The notes under the pieces are model-generated. The model searched no databases. It worked only from the letters and a program-made list of their open reading frames with translations, and was not told where the DNA came from. From the NCBI GenBank assembly GCA_021646415.1, contig SOEU01000002.1, forward strand, positions 186,001 through 250,000: a stretch of DNA of 64,000 bases. The letters run 5' to 3'. Below are positions 39,941-49,077 of this stretch, one piece after another. How positions within the stretch are numbered: position 1 is the stretch's first letter; every line of letters starts with the position of its first letter. Source of the DNA: Candidatus Brocadia sp. GTDB lineage: Bacteria; Planctomycetota; Brocadiia; Brocadiales; Brocadiaceae. The position numbers and the translations under genes were made by a program.

Positions 39941-42550
39941 ATGTTACTGTCATTCTTTAGGGGAAGAGTAATCTACGCGTCACTACTCTCAAAATCAAAG
40001 GGCCTTTTCATAACCCTTTTCATCATCCTGTTACTAAGTGGTATTTATACAGGCATCCAATTGTTGCTTCCTCAGCATGGACTGACTGGGTACTACTTAT
40101 ATCCTTCTGAAGGAGAAAATGCAGTACTCCATCCCATAGATGTATCATCATCAAAGATACGGTCTGGCCTAAACAAAAAGGTTTACAAGGGAAACCCGAA
40201 GGGGCAACTTGTAGAAGAGAGGATTGAAGATAGACCCATCTATTTCGAATGGCTTTCTGATGCAAAAAAATCTTACAAATCGCCATTTACCATCGAATGG
40301 AATGGCCTTTTAAAAATAGAACGTCGATGTGATTATACCTTTCTATTGGGCTCAGACGATGGATCAGAACTGTTTCTCAATGGCAAATGTATCATTAATA
40401 ATGGGGGTGTTCACGGCCTTGTAGAAAAAAGACAAACGGTATGCCTTGAACCTGGATTTTATCGTATTCATTTGAGGTATTTTGATCAAGGTGGCAAGTC
40501 TATACTGCATCTGAAGTGGAAGTTTTCAAATGAGGATGAAACGGTAATACCTCCATCTCAATTCTATCAGGAAACAAATGTTCAGGATTTACATACGGTC
40601 GACGCTACAATACCTTACACTTTGAGAATTGAACCTGATAGCATCATAAAAGAGACAAACGTTGTGTTCAAAAAAAATGATCCTACCCTCGTATTTAAGA
40701 ATCACGGTATACTGAGAACCTATTATGTAAATTATTGGGATAATCATCGTTTTGACCCACCGACAGAGGTTCCTGCTTACAATATCCTATGGAGGGGATC
40801 TATTTGGATACCAAAGGACGGCACATATACATTTAAATTCAACACAAATGGTGATGCTTTTTTGTTTATTGATTCAAAGCCTATTATAAAATATCGTACT
40901 GGAAGTGATTCAACCGCACAAGTATCTTTGGAGAAGGGTTGGAAATCTATACAAATTAATTATTTTAATCCAAAGAAATATGCTACGTTACATCTGCTTT
41001 GGCAAAGGCCAGATAATAGCAAACTCACAAGTATTTCCTCACGGTATTTAAAGCCTTCCGAGGATACAGGGTTCTTAAGGGGGGCTAGATTATGGTGTGC
41101 GGCAGGATTTATCATTACCTCCGTTTCTATCATCCTTAGTTTCTTCCTGGTGTTAAGGAATACAATCGCAAATCGTATTCAAGGATATCTTGCTTATATA
41201 AAACAAAATTGGTCTATCGTAGCTTTGATTGTTATTGTTATTCTCGGGGCTATTTTAAGGCTTAACAATTATAGTGTAGTTCCACCTCACGGCGATACGA
41301 TGGACCCTTATTCAGAGGCATGGAATGGTTATCATATTCTGCATGGTGATGGACCTAAATCATGGGAACCACCCTATTTTCTGTCAGCCTACAAAGCCGA
41401 AGATATAAAATTTATTCGATGGTTTGGGGACAGTTTTAGGATTGTAAAAGGCTATATTGATCACCCACCATTATTTTCCATTTTTGCAGGCATCCCCCCG
41501 ACAATTTGTGGCGCTAAGGATTATTTAGATTGTCGGTTTACCACGATCAATTTGGCTCCAATATTTTTCTCAACGCTTACCATTGTTCTCGTATTTCTTG
41601 TTTCTTATAATATATACCACTCCAATACACTAGCCATTATTGCAAGCCTGCTTTACGCCACAATTCCACTCTTTGTTGCTGCCGGAAGAATTGCCAAAGG
41701 AGACGGTCTGCTTGCGCTTGTTTTCATTTCGGGAGTATTTTGTGTTTTAAAATATATCGAATCTCAAAAAAAGAGATACATGATTTTTGCCGGGCTCCTG
41801 GCAGGGTTGTCGTTCTGGTGTAAAGAGACAGGTATCTGCGCGATTGTAATTTTTCCCATACTATTGGGCCGAAAGGGCTTTATAAAGGAAGCTGGCATAA
41901 TTGCAGGAATTGGTTTTCCGGTAGCAATAGGCTATTTTCTGTATAATTATTTAATTAATCCAGAGGCATTCTTCAAGATGCTGGCTTTACGCAATGAACA
42001 GCACGTGACTGTGTTCAATATTGTGCTCAAGTATTTAAAGGAACCGAGACTTGCCCAGGTCACTGCAAATTTTGGTATGGGATATTTCTTGTGGTTTTGG
42101 TATGTAATAGTTTATTCGATGGGGAAAAGAGACCAAGTCGTTCCCATAACGACCTTTATTTTTCTCATGTGTCTGTGTGCCGTATCATCGGATATTTATT
42201 CATATGGCTGGTATCTTTTTCCTATGTATCCCTTTATGGCAATTGCGGGTGGATTATTTATGAGGGATTTTATCTCAAAGCCAAATACTGCAAAGGCGCT
42301 CTTAATACTTTTACTACTAATGGCAGTTCCTTTAAAAGAAATCCTTCCGGGAGATTTATCTAAGGCACCGTGGCTGTTCAGATGTTATCTTGCCATTGGC
42401 ATCCTTCCTTTCCTGGCAGTTGATTTTCTGAGAAATCGGATTACTGCCACGATTGCTAAAGCTACCTGTTATACCTATATTTCCCTTTTCATCATGATGA
42501 ATGTCTATATCGTTTATCACTTACAAGACGTCTATGACCCACTGAAATAA
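39941..42550 (+). CDS. Membrane glycosyltransferase with two N-terminal PA14 domains
   Basis: The protein has 869 residues. A signal anchor (about 20-40) is followed by two PA14 domains. The first is at about 48-205 (SPFTIEWNGLLKI, GSDDGSELFLNG, IHLRYFDQGGKS). The second is at about 245-370 and more diverged (YNILWRGSIWI, FKFNTNGDAFLFID). From about 385 on comes a multi-pass transferase domain with VVPPHGDTMDPYSEAWNG, DHPPLFSIFAG and RIAKGDGLLALVF, of the ArnT/PMT (GT83/GT39) type. The order PA14-then-transferase is the reverse of its three neighbours. It is the only one of the four on the plus strand. Confidence 0.82.
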   Translation: MLLSFFRGRVIYASLLSKSKGLFITLFIILLLSGIYTGIQLLLPQHGLTGYYLYPSEGENAVLHPIDVSSSKIRSGLNKKVYKGNPKGQLVEERIEDRPIYFEWLSDAKKSYKSPFTIEWNGLLKIERRCDYTFLLGSDDGSELFLNGKCIINNGGVHGLVEKRQTVCLEPGFYRIHLRYFDQGGKSILHLKWKFSNEDETVIPPSQFYQETNVQDLHTVDATIPYTLRIEPDSIIKETNVVFKKNDPTLVFKNHGILRTYYVNYWDNHRFDPPTEVPAYNILWRGSIWIPKDGTYTFKFNTNGDAFLFIDSKPIIKYRTGSDSTAQVSLEKGWKSIQINYFNPKKYATLHLLWQRPDNSKLTSISSRYLKPSEDTGFLRGARLWCAAGFIITSVSIILSFFLVLRNTIANRIQGYLAYIKQNWSIVALIVIVILGAILRLNNYSVVPPHGDTMDPYSEAWNGYHILHGDGPKSWEPPYFLSAYKAEDIKFIRWFGDSFRIVKGYIDHPPLFSIFAGIPPTICGAKDYLDCRFTTINLAPIFFSTLTIVLVFLVSYNIYHSNTLAIIASLLYATIPLFVAAGRIAKGDGLLALVFISGVFCVLKYIESQKKRYMIFAGLLAGLSFWCKETGICAIVIFPILLGRKGFIKEAGIIAGIGFPVAIGYFLYNYLINPEAFFKMLALRNEQHVTVFNIVLKYLKEPRLAQVTANFGMGYFLWFWYVIVYSMGKRDQVVPITTFIFLMCLCAVSSDIYSYGWYLFPMYPFMAIAGGLFMRDFISKPNTAKALLILLLLMAVPLKEILPGDLSKAPWLFRCYLAIGILPFLAVDFLRNRITATIAKATCYTYISLFIMMNVYIVYHLQDVYDPLK

Positions 42551-42597
42551 ACGAATCCATCAACTCTTTTCTTTGCCTGTGGCTAAACTGTTAAAAA

Positions 42598-44697
42598 TTA
42601 TTTATTGGTGTTATTTAGTATTGCACAATTCATTATATAATTATAAACGTTATCTTCGCCGAGTAGGCACCTCAGTCCATCTGGTATTTCCCAAAATACC
42701 TTAATGTGCCCTTTTCCCATACTATTGTAATATTTGACCTTGATGTCGTAATACCCTTCGGTCAGATACATTGTTCCTTCTTTCGTTCTAATTCCATGGT
42801 CTCCTCCATTATCGACAACCAATTTGTCGTTAATGTATAAAAATGACCCGTCATCCGATTCCGTATAAAATTTATAGAGTCCACTTCGTGGGGCATATAA
42901 TCTGCCATTCCAAATAATGCTATATTGTTTTCCAGAAAAGATTTCGTTAAAGGTATCATCATGAAAAGAAATTCTATTGTCGCAACGGATTAATTTTGGT
43001 TTGCCATCGAATGACTTGTTTTCATAGTACCAGCCTGAAAATCCTGGCTGTGTAATATAGTTACTTTTCTTATTTAAAGTCGTTTCTTCTCTGTCTACAA
43101 ATGCAATGACGATTTGCATAGTTAATATACTGATAAGAAGAATAATTAAGCTTAACTTAAAATATTGTGCATTTTTTTTCAATAGAGCAACTCCCTTATT
43201 TATTTTAGAAATAGACCATGAGCTATGAAAGACATCAGTAGCCTTTAATTCTGCCTTACGACTAAAGCTCATTATTCCAATCATAACAATCAGGTAAAAT
43301 GGTACCAATGATAAAGCATCTGGCAAATGAAGGACGTTGCCTAAATTGAATGAATTGAATGTGTCCCCCAAAAAATTATTTGTGAAAATGGGCATTTTAT
43401 TGAGTGACAGATTTGAATCGAAAAAATTCTTGAAATAGAATTCCATTACAGGATTTCGGTATCTACCAGAAGGAGTTTCTGGTGTGACAGAAACTGCCAT
43501 AAGCATAGAAAAAAATGATGCCAATGTACTACATATCGATATTTTCGGATATTGCTTTATAAAAAAAGAAGATAAGAGAACCGTAAAAGGTATCATCGCC
43601 ACAAGATGCCGAGGCCCCAAAGACCACCCACCGTCCCAATGACGGTAAGAGGCATTAAAAACAAAAAAGTATAGAGTTATTACGGCTGAAATGAGAAATT
43701 CTTTGGAAACACCCTTTTTCTTGAAGAAAAAGTAAATCCCAGGAAAAAGTAAAAAAAGGAACGGGCAATAAAAGAATATACCCCTGTAAGAATCGAAAGA
43801 GATCTTATATAAAGTTGTTATACGAGGAAAGGAAATTGTTTTAACGGTTTCTTTTAAACCAGAATGAATTTCTGCATCTCTAATAAAAAACGAGAAGTAG
43901 CTGAAATGGATAGGATTACCATAACACAAGTAATTATAAAACAACAAGAGTAAGGCTGGAATGGAAGACCCCATTAAGAAATAAATGATGTATTTTCTCT
44001 TTTCCGATGTAATAAAAAATACATAAAGGAATAACATCATCCATACGAAAAAACAGGGATATTCAGTGATTACCGAATATCCCGCTAATAAACCGCTGAA
44101 AAAAAGGCTCGAAAAATAATGTATCTTTTTGTTTTTTAGAACAAAAAGGATGTAAAAGGCGATAAAGGAACATGCGGCGGCGATTTGATGCGCGTATAAG
44201 ATTGTTGAATAAGCAAAAGCTGTTGTTCCAAAGGCATATCCCATAGTTCCAATAAATGCTGCCAAAGTGTGTTGTGTTAAATTGTAAATGAATTTATAGA
44301 GTACAACACATAAAATAGCAGAAATGAAACCAATCGTTAGCCAACTAATAAAATAGCATACAAATAAGTAATAGGTGTCTTCCTTCATGAAATGAAGGAA
44401 GAAATTTTTTAATTGAAACAATACAAAACCGATGGGAACACTAAGAAAGGTCAAGCCAGGGGCCTTGTTAGGAAAGATAAAACCTTTATATACACTTATG
44501 TCGTGGGTATTGTAAGCAAACCTGTTTATTGAAAGTTCACCATATTCAACAACCGATCTGATTTGATCATAAGTAGCATTTTGGTTGGCGCCGCCACCGT
44601 GAAAAAAGTATCCGTAAGAAAAAAAGCATAAAAAGAATAAAGTAATCTCTACTTTGTTGATCTTTACCCATTGCCACATTTTCAAATAGAAAGCCAT
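42598..44697 (-). CDS. Multi-pass membrane glycosyltransferase-like protein with C-terminal PA14 domain
   Basis: The protein has 699 residues. About 11 membrane segments precede residue 540. Periplasmic loop 1 has TYDQIRSVVEYGELSINRFA and the motif FPNKAPGLTFLSVP, common in a family of uncharacterised PMT-like enzymes. RHWDGGWSLGPRHLVAMIPF is another family block. The C-terminal PA14 domain (about 560-690) keeps QYSIIWNGRLYA, SDDGSFLYIND, DNGGDHGIR and IKVFWEIPDG, but the YFDGGGG stretch is changed to YYNSMGKG. Substrate unknown; probably surface glycosylation. Confidence 0.78.
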   Translation of the reverse strand: MAFYLKMWQWVKINKVEITLFFLCFFSYGYFFHGGGANQNATYDQIRSVVEYGELSINRFAYNTHDISVYKGFIFPNKAPGLTFLSVPIGFVLFQLKNFFLHFMKEDTYYLFVCYFISWLTIGFISAILCVVLYKFIYNLTQHTLAAFIGTMGYAFGTTAFAYSTILYAHQIAAACSFIAFYILFVLKNKKIHYFSSLFFSGLLAGYSVITEYPCFFVWMMLFLYVFFITSEKRKYIIYFLMGSSIPALLLLFYNYLCYGNPIHFSYFSFFIRDAEIHSGLKETVKTISFPRITTLYKISFDSYRGIFFYCPFLFLLFPGIYFFFKKKGVSKEFLISAVITLYFFVFNASYRHWDGGWSLGPRHLVAMIPFTVLLSSFFIKQYPKISICSTLASFFSMLMAVSVTPETPSGRYRNPVMEFYFKNFFDSNLSLNKMPIFTNNFLGDTFNSFNLGNVLHLPDALSLVPFYLIVMIGIMSFSRKAELKATDVFHSSWSISKINKGVALLKKNAQYFKLSLIILLISILTMQIVIAFVDREETTLNKKSNYITQPGFSGWYYENKSFDGKPKLIRCDNRISFHDDTFNEIFSGKQYSIIWNGRLYAPRSGLYKFYTESDDGSFLYINDKLVVDNGGDHGIRTKEGTMYLTEGYYDIKVKYYNSMGKGHIKVFWEIPDGLRCLLGEDNVYNYIMNCAILNNTNK

Positions 44698-44826
44698 CGG
44701 TTGTTAAAATATTTTCCTCTAAATAAAATTGTATTATAGCAAACGCCTTAATTCACAACGGGGTATACAAAACAAAGGAAACTTCCACATACCATCCACA
44801 CAGTACTCAGAAGTAAGCTGGCATAT

Positions 44827-45489
44827 TTATTTTCGCCCAACAATTATTTGATTTAATAATAAAAAGTTCAGTCTACATAACTTCGCTACCTTTTCGATCA
44901 TCAATTCAAAGGGTATCCCGATAGGGGAGATCATAAATCGTTCAGCCTGTACGATTTCAAACCCTATTTTTTCGAATAAAAATATGAGTTTACCTAAATT
45001 AATGAGTTCGTTATGTTCCTCTTCTTTTAAATGGCCAATATGCGTAGCAATTCCTTCCCAGAATGGGTGAGGAGTAGTCATGACAAATATGCCATTTATC
45101 CGTAAGACCCGAAAGGCTTCACGGACTAATTGGGTAGGGTCCGTGACGTGTTCAATAATTGCCGTGGCGATCGCAATGTCGAACACATTGTCTTTGAAAG
45201 GCAATACCAGGGCATCTCCCTCTATCAGATAGATAGTTTTACTCTTGCTACAGCTTATCAAATCGCTCGCATATTCAATACCTATGCAGGTCGTATTGGG
45301 AAATGCCTCTTTCAAATTGTTCAGCATGAGGCCATCGGCAGCTCCAATGTCCAGAATTGACCTCGGTTTTTCTGGATGGAATTGTTCTATGCCTTTTAAT
45401 ACTTCAAAGGTTCTTCTCTTCAATCTATAAATATGTGATCGTTTTGTCCGGCGTGCAATGGCATATTCCTTATTTAAAACCCCTTTCAT
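44827..45489 (-). CDS. Class I SAM-dependent methyltransferase
   Basis: The protein has 220 residues. SAM-binding motifs are SILDIGAADGLML near 40 and LIEGDALVLPFKDNVFDIAIATAIIEHV, with REAFRVLRINGIFVMTTPHP after them. It is soluble. The substrate is unknown. It is the third gene of a minus-strand operon and overlaps the radical SAM gene by four bases, so it probably acts in the same pathway. Confidence 0.85.
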   Translation of the reverse strand: MKGVLNKEYAIARRTKRSHIYRLKRRTFEVLKGIEQFHPEKPRSILDIGAADGLMLNNLKEAFPNTTCIGIEYASDLISCSKSKTIYLIEGDALVLPFKDNVFDIAIATAIIEHVTDPTQLVREAFRVLRINGIFVMTTPHPFWEGIATHIGHLKEEEHNELINLGKLIFLFEKIGFEIVQAERFMISPIGIPFELMIEKVAKLCRLNFLLLNQIIVGRK

Positions 45490-46904
45490 GACTGCATCCC
45501 AAAGACCTTCAGTCCAGCCCTTGCCATACGTTTAAATTCTCCGATAGAGCGCACGTGTATCAATCGCTTCAAGATATACCTAGGTCTCGTATAAAAACTC
45601 TTATAGGCATAAACAATTAATTCTTGCAGTTCCTCACGGGTAAAATTTTCTTCCCAACACTGCGGCTGAAAGTTTTTGGTGGGATTTTTGGCAAATTCTC
45701 GCCAGAAATCTTCTTTTATAATGCCGTCTCTCAATCCCATCTTATATATTTCCGTGGCAGGGAATGGTGTAAATATCGTGATATGTACGAAATCGGGCTT
45801 TAACTCCTTGGCGAATGCAATCGTTTCCATGATTTCTTTCCTCGTTTCTTTTGGACATCCGATCATGAAATACGCCAGGACGGATATACCTGCCTCTTTT
45901 GTCTCCTGAAAGGTAGTCCTTACCCTGTCCACAGTAATTCCCTTATTTAATATCTTTAGTATTTCAGGATTGCCCGATTCCACCCCGTAATGGATGCGTT
46001 CGCAGTTTGCCTCTTTCAGTTTTTTTAACAGGTCTTTATCAATATTATTTACCCGTGCCCTTATATCCCATCCGATATTGAGTTTTCTTCTTACAATCTC
46101 ATTGCATACCTCTATTACGCGCTGTCTGTCTATGGTGAAGGTATCATCATAGATCAGGAATTCTCGTATGCCCAGTTTAACGCATTCTTCCATTTCGTTT
46201 ACCACATTCAATGCCGACCTTGCGCGAAAACTTTTACCCAAATGAGGTCGATCGCAGAAAGTGCATCGATACGGACAGCCCCGGCTCGTAAACATCGTGG
46301 TGATAGGCGTTCTCTTTGCCATGAGGGAACTATATTTATGGACAGGGGTCATGTGTCTGGCAGGGAAAGGCAAGTTGTCGAGGTCTTCATTGAGTGGTCG
46401 AGCACCTGTGTTAACAATTCTGCCATCATCTTTAAAAACTAATCCGGGGATATTCCTTAATCGGGTCTTATCGTTTATGTTTTCTACGAGTTCTTTAAAG
46501 GTAATTTCCCCTTCCCCCAGAACAAGAAAATCGACCCCGGGAATATTGATAGTTTCTGCAGGATAAATGTGTACGTGCGGACCTCCCAAAACAACCTTTA
46601 TGTTTGGATGCACGGATTTCACCAGATTTATAACCTTTATGACGTCTATAAGGGTAAAGGTCATGACTGTTATACCGATGACATCCGGTAATTTTGCGCG
46701 AATGATATTGTTTAAACGATCATAGCCAATCTCCTCAGCCTGGGTGTCCAGGACTTCCACATCGAAGTCAGTATGCTTTTCCAGGTAACCGGCAATATAT
46801 AATATTCCAAGAGGTGGATTATAACCTCGTTCCTCTTCGATAATGCTGGGATTGTTTCCCAGCAATTCGTTTTCAGAAGGCGGATTGATTAAAAGTATTT
46901 TCAT
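45486..46904 (-). CDS. B12-binding radical SAM protein
   Basis: The protein has 472 residues. An N-terminal cobalamin-binding-like domain (LLINPPSE, PPLGILYIAGYL, VIGITVMTFT, VVLGGPHVHIYP, VLGEGEITFKELV) is followed by the radical SAM core with CPYRCTFCDRPH (the CxxxCxxC iron-sulfur ligands) near residue 207. The usual B12 ligand DxHxxG is not evident, so cobalamin may be bound without it or lost. Family members methylate or rearrange unreactive carbons in lipids, pigments and sugars. Anammox bacteria carry many such enzymes, and ladderane lipid synthesis has been proposed for some. Nothing here shows that specific role. Confidence 0.88.
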   Translation of the reverse strand: MKILLINPPSENELLGNNPSIIEEERGYNPPLGILYIAGYLEKHTDFDVEVLDTQAEEIGYDRLNNIIRAKLPDVIGITVMTFTLIDVIKVINLVKSVHPNIKVVLGGPHVHIYPAETINIPGVDFLVLGEGEITFKELVENINDKTRLRNIPGLVFKDDGRIVNTGARPLNEDLDNLPFPARHMTPVHKYSSLMAKRTPITTMFTSRGCPYRCTFCDRPHLGKSFRARSALNVVNEMEECVKLGIREFLIYDDTFTIDRQRVIEVCNEIVRRKLNIGWDIRARVNNIDKDLLKKLKEANCERIHYGVESGNPEILKILNKGITVDRVRTTFQETKEAGISVLAYFMIGCPKETRKEIMETIAFAKELKPDFVHITIFTPFPATEIYKMGLRDGIIKEDFWREFAKNPTKNFQPQCWEENFTREELQELIVYAYKSFYTRPRYILKRLIHVRSIGEFKRMARAGLKVFGMQS

Positions 46905-47767
46905 AATCGGCTTCTTTTATCTATAAGGTCTGCAATCATCCCAATGGCAAGAATTTGTACTCCGGAGATAAAAAGTATGACGGTGGTAATATCCATGACC
47001 TTGGGGGTGAATAAATAACTCAGTACAAGGACAGCAATACTGGAGATGAAGAAAAATGCGCTGATAGGTAAAAAAATCTTGAGCGGGTCGAAATATAAAA
47101 CTGTCCGGATAATGAGCTGAAGAAAGTTCAGGGTATCCCGAATAGGGCGTATTTTTGACCTTCCCGAACGCATTTTATATTCGATAGGAACAAAATCAAC
47201 AGCGTAATCGTTGGTGAGCATAGCGAGTGTGATCGTTGTCGTGAAGGAAAAACCATCGGGGAGCAAATGGATAAATTTCATCACAACGTCTTTTTTCATT
47301 GCGCGTAAGCCAGAGTTTAAATCAGGAATCCTTATTCCCGTCAAATAATTGGCCAGTTTATTGAGCACCCATTTTGCAGGTTTTCTCATGAAAGGAATGT
47401 TTGAATTGCTGATTCCTCTGGCCCCAACAACCATCTCACTCTTTGATAATTGAGCAAGCAGTTTGGGAATATCCTGCACGGGGTATGTCCCGTCTGCATC
47501 TGATATAATAAGCGTGTTATATTTTGCGTGCCTGATACCTGTTTTAATGGCAGCCCCATAACCCCGATTGAAGGGATGCCGGATCAATACAACATCCCGG
47601 GTGTTTTGCATCGTTTCAGGTGTACCATCGGTAGAGCCATCGTCTACAATGATAATCTCCCATCGATTGCCATATCTTTTTTTTAATGATTGCAATGACT
47701 CAATTACTTGTGATATTCCTTCCCTTTCATTGTAAGCGGGAATGATAATGCTTGCTTCTTCTAACAT
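46901..47767 (-). CDS. Family 2 glycosyltransferase with C-terminal membrane segments
   Basis: The protein has 288 residues. GT-A motifs are SIIIPAYNEREGISQVIE, IIIVDDGSTDGTP, NRGYGAAIKTGI, IISDADGTYP and DLNSGLRAMKK. Two membrane segments lie near the C-terminus (LPISAFFFISSIAVLVLSYL, VILFISGVQILAIGM). This is the layout of polyprenyl-phosphate sugar transferases (ArnC/DPM1-like). It is the first gene of a three-gene minus-strand operon and overlaps the radical SAM gene by four bases (ATGA). Confidence 0.88.
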   Translation of the reverse strand: MLEEASIIIPAYNEREGISQVIESLQSLKKRYGNRWEIIIVDDGSTDGTPETMQNTRDVVLIRHPFNRGYGAAIKTGIRHAKYNTLIISDADGTYPVQDIPKLLAQLSKSEMVVGARGISNSNIPFMRKPAKWVLNKLANYLTGIRIPDLNSGLRAMKKDVVMKFIHLLPDGFSFTTTITLAMLTNDYAVDFVPIEYKMRSGRSKIRPIRDTLNFLQLIIRTVLYFDPLKIFLPISAFFFISSIAVLVLSYLFTPKVMDITTVILFISGVQILAIGMIADLIDKRSRL

Positions 47768-48157
47768 GTATCGCCTTTGTTTTGTAATTTTGCCGGCTGC
47801 GAAACAAAATGGCTGAATAGTAATGAAAATGATTATAATTCATGCGTGTAATATTCTCAATCTTTTTTAATCTCAGCTTGAATATAAGGGTTATACGGAA
47901 ATCAATATTAAAAAATGTTATTGATTTTGACTAAAATTATCTGTATACATATCGTATATTTTTAGTTAATATGGCCGTAATCAAACAATTTCTCCCTTTG
48001 TGTTACCGCTTGCAAACTAATAATAAAGGGTGGCATGGACTTCGTCGTGATGGTTCGACACGCTCACCATGCACAGTGCTGCGCACTGAGACTGTCGAAG
48101 GGTCAGTCGAACGATAAACTTATTTGTCCGTGTTTAACTGATTAGAGATAAATAACT
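47768..48157. other. Intergenic region between divergent units, with a dispersed repeat
   Basis: No gene is seen in these 390 bp. AATCAATA (47900-47907) and TATTGATT (47919-47926) form an 8-bp inverted repeat. A dispersed repeat follows at 48050-48115. Confidence 0.5.
48050..48115. repeat. Dispersed palindromic repeat (GTTCGAC...GTCGAAC type)
   Basis: The stretch starts TGGTTCGACACGCTCACC and ends GGGTCAGTCGAACGA. The ends are partly complementary (GTTCGAC with GTCGAAC), and AGTGCTGCGCACT forms a second small palindrome in the middle. This matches a type of intergenic repeat common in many bacterial genomes. Confidence 0.6.
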
Positions 48158-48646
48158 ATGAAAAAACCGAATGCAAAACAAATGTCTGATCCGTCAAAGG
48201 CAGTGGTAGCAATAGATAAAGGATTGAAAGATTTTGACAAACAATTCAAGGCCTTGACAACGGGTTTTTCCTCTATGATGAAGTCCTTTGACGCTGTTAC
48301 AAAAAAGATAGACGCCTTTGGAAAACGTATAGAAATTCTGGAAAAATTGTCGGCTTCATCCGGAAAAGCCCTGGAGTCAAATAAAAAACAAATGGAGTCT
48401 GTGCTAAAAAATTTTCTTGAAGTAGGGAAAAGAATAGAATCCGGGATAAAAGAGCTCGTGACAAAAGATAAGGGAATGGAAGATATGGCAAAAAAAGTAA
48501 ATAGCATTGAAAAGAACCTTGAACTGTTAAAATCCAGCATTGAGACGATGGAAGATGCTATTGGTGATATGGAAGACAACAATGAAGAGGTATTGGATAT
48601 TGCGCAAGAGATACATGATTCTTTAGAAGAGGATGAAATGCATTAA
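48158..48646 (+). CDS. Long coiled-coil protein
   Basis: The protein has 162 residues, very rich in K, E, S and M, and almost wholly heptad-like (ALTTGFSSMMKSFDAVTKKI, RIEILEKLSASSGKALESNK, KKVNSIEKNLELLKSSIETM). There is no signal peptide or membrane segment. The C-terminal 25 residues are strongly acidic (EDAIGDMEDNNEEVLD). I recognise no family. A small basic protein follows 52 bp downstream in the same direction. A structural or scaffolding role is only a guess. Confidence 0.65.
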   Translation: MKKPNAKQMSDPSKAVVAIDKGLKDFDKQFKALTTGFSSMMKSFDAVTKKIDAFGKRIEILEKLSASSGKALESNKKQMESVLKNFLEVGKRIESGIKELVTKDKGMEDMAKKVNSIEKNLELLKSSIETMEDAIGDMEDNNEEVLDIAQEIHDSLEEDEMH

Positions 48647-48698
48647 GAAATAATTATTTCACTAGGGGGTCTCGTTTATATTATGAGGAGTAGGAATT

Positions 48699-48995
48699 AT
48701 GAGCGAAGAAAAAAATACAACTGCTGAGGGTCGATCTTCAAAGAGATCTGTATCTAGTCAAAAACCTTCCACCAAAAAACCTCAAAAAGAAAGAGTAGTA
48801 TCTGATGTCCAGACAAAACCTGTTGGTGAAGTGAAGCCTGTTGTGTCGCTTGCAAAGAAAATCGACGACATTGTGGAGGAGATAGAAAACAAACCCATAA
48901 AATCTTTTGAAAAAAAGGAGCAGGAAAAGCTTCTCCAATCGTATGAAAAATTAATATCTAAAATGGTACGGGAGATTAATAATTCGAGATGGTAA
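48699..48995 (+). CDS. Small basic protein of unknown function
   Basis: The protein has 98 residues. The first 45 are low-complexity and rich in K, S, P and T (SSKRSVSSQKPSTKKPQKE), followed by two charged helices (AKKIDDIVEEIENKP, SYEKLISKMVREINNS). GAGGAG lies about 10 bases before the ATG. No family is recognised. It may form a pair with the coiled-coil protein at 48158, since one is basic at its end and the other acidic. Confidence 0.55.
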   Translation: MSEEKNTTAEGRSSKRSVSSQKPSTKKPQKERVVSDVQTKPVGEVKPVVSLAKKIDDIVEEIENKPIKSFEKKEQEKLLQSYEKLISKMVREINNSRW

Positions 48996-49077
48996 TTTTC
49001 TTGAAATAGTTTAGATCTAAAAGATTTATGATCTCAGGGTGCTGTAATCGTCACGGCGGTATGATGGCTGTAATGAA

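Noticed and set aside
47825-47843. Fur-box-like sequence GAAAATGATTATAATTCAT
   Set aside because: By my count it matches the 19-bp consensus at only about 13 positions, and the neighbouring genes have no evident link to iron.
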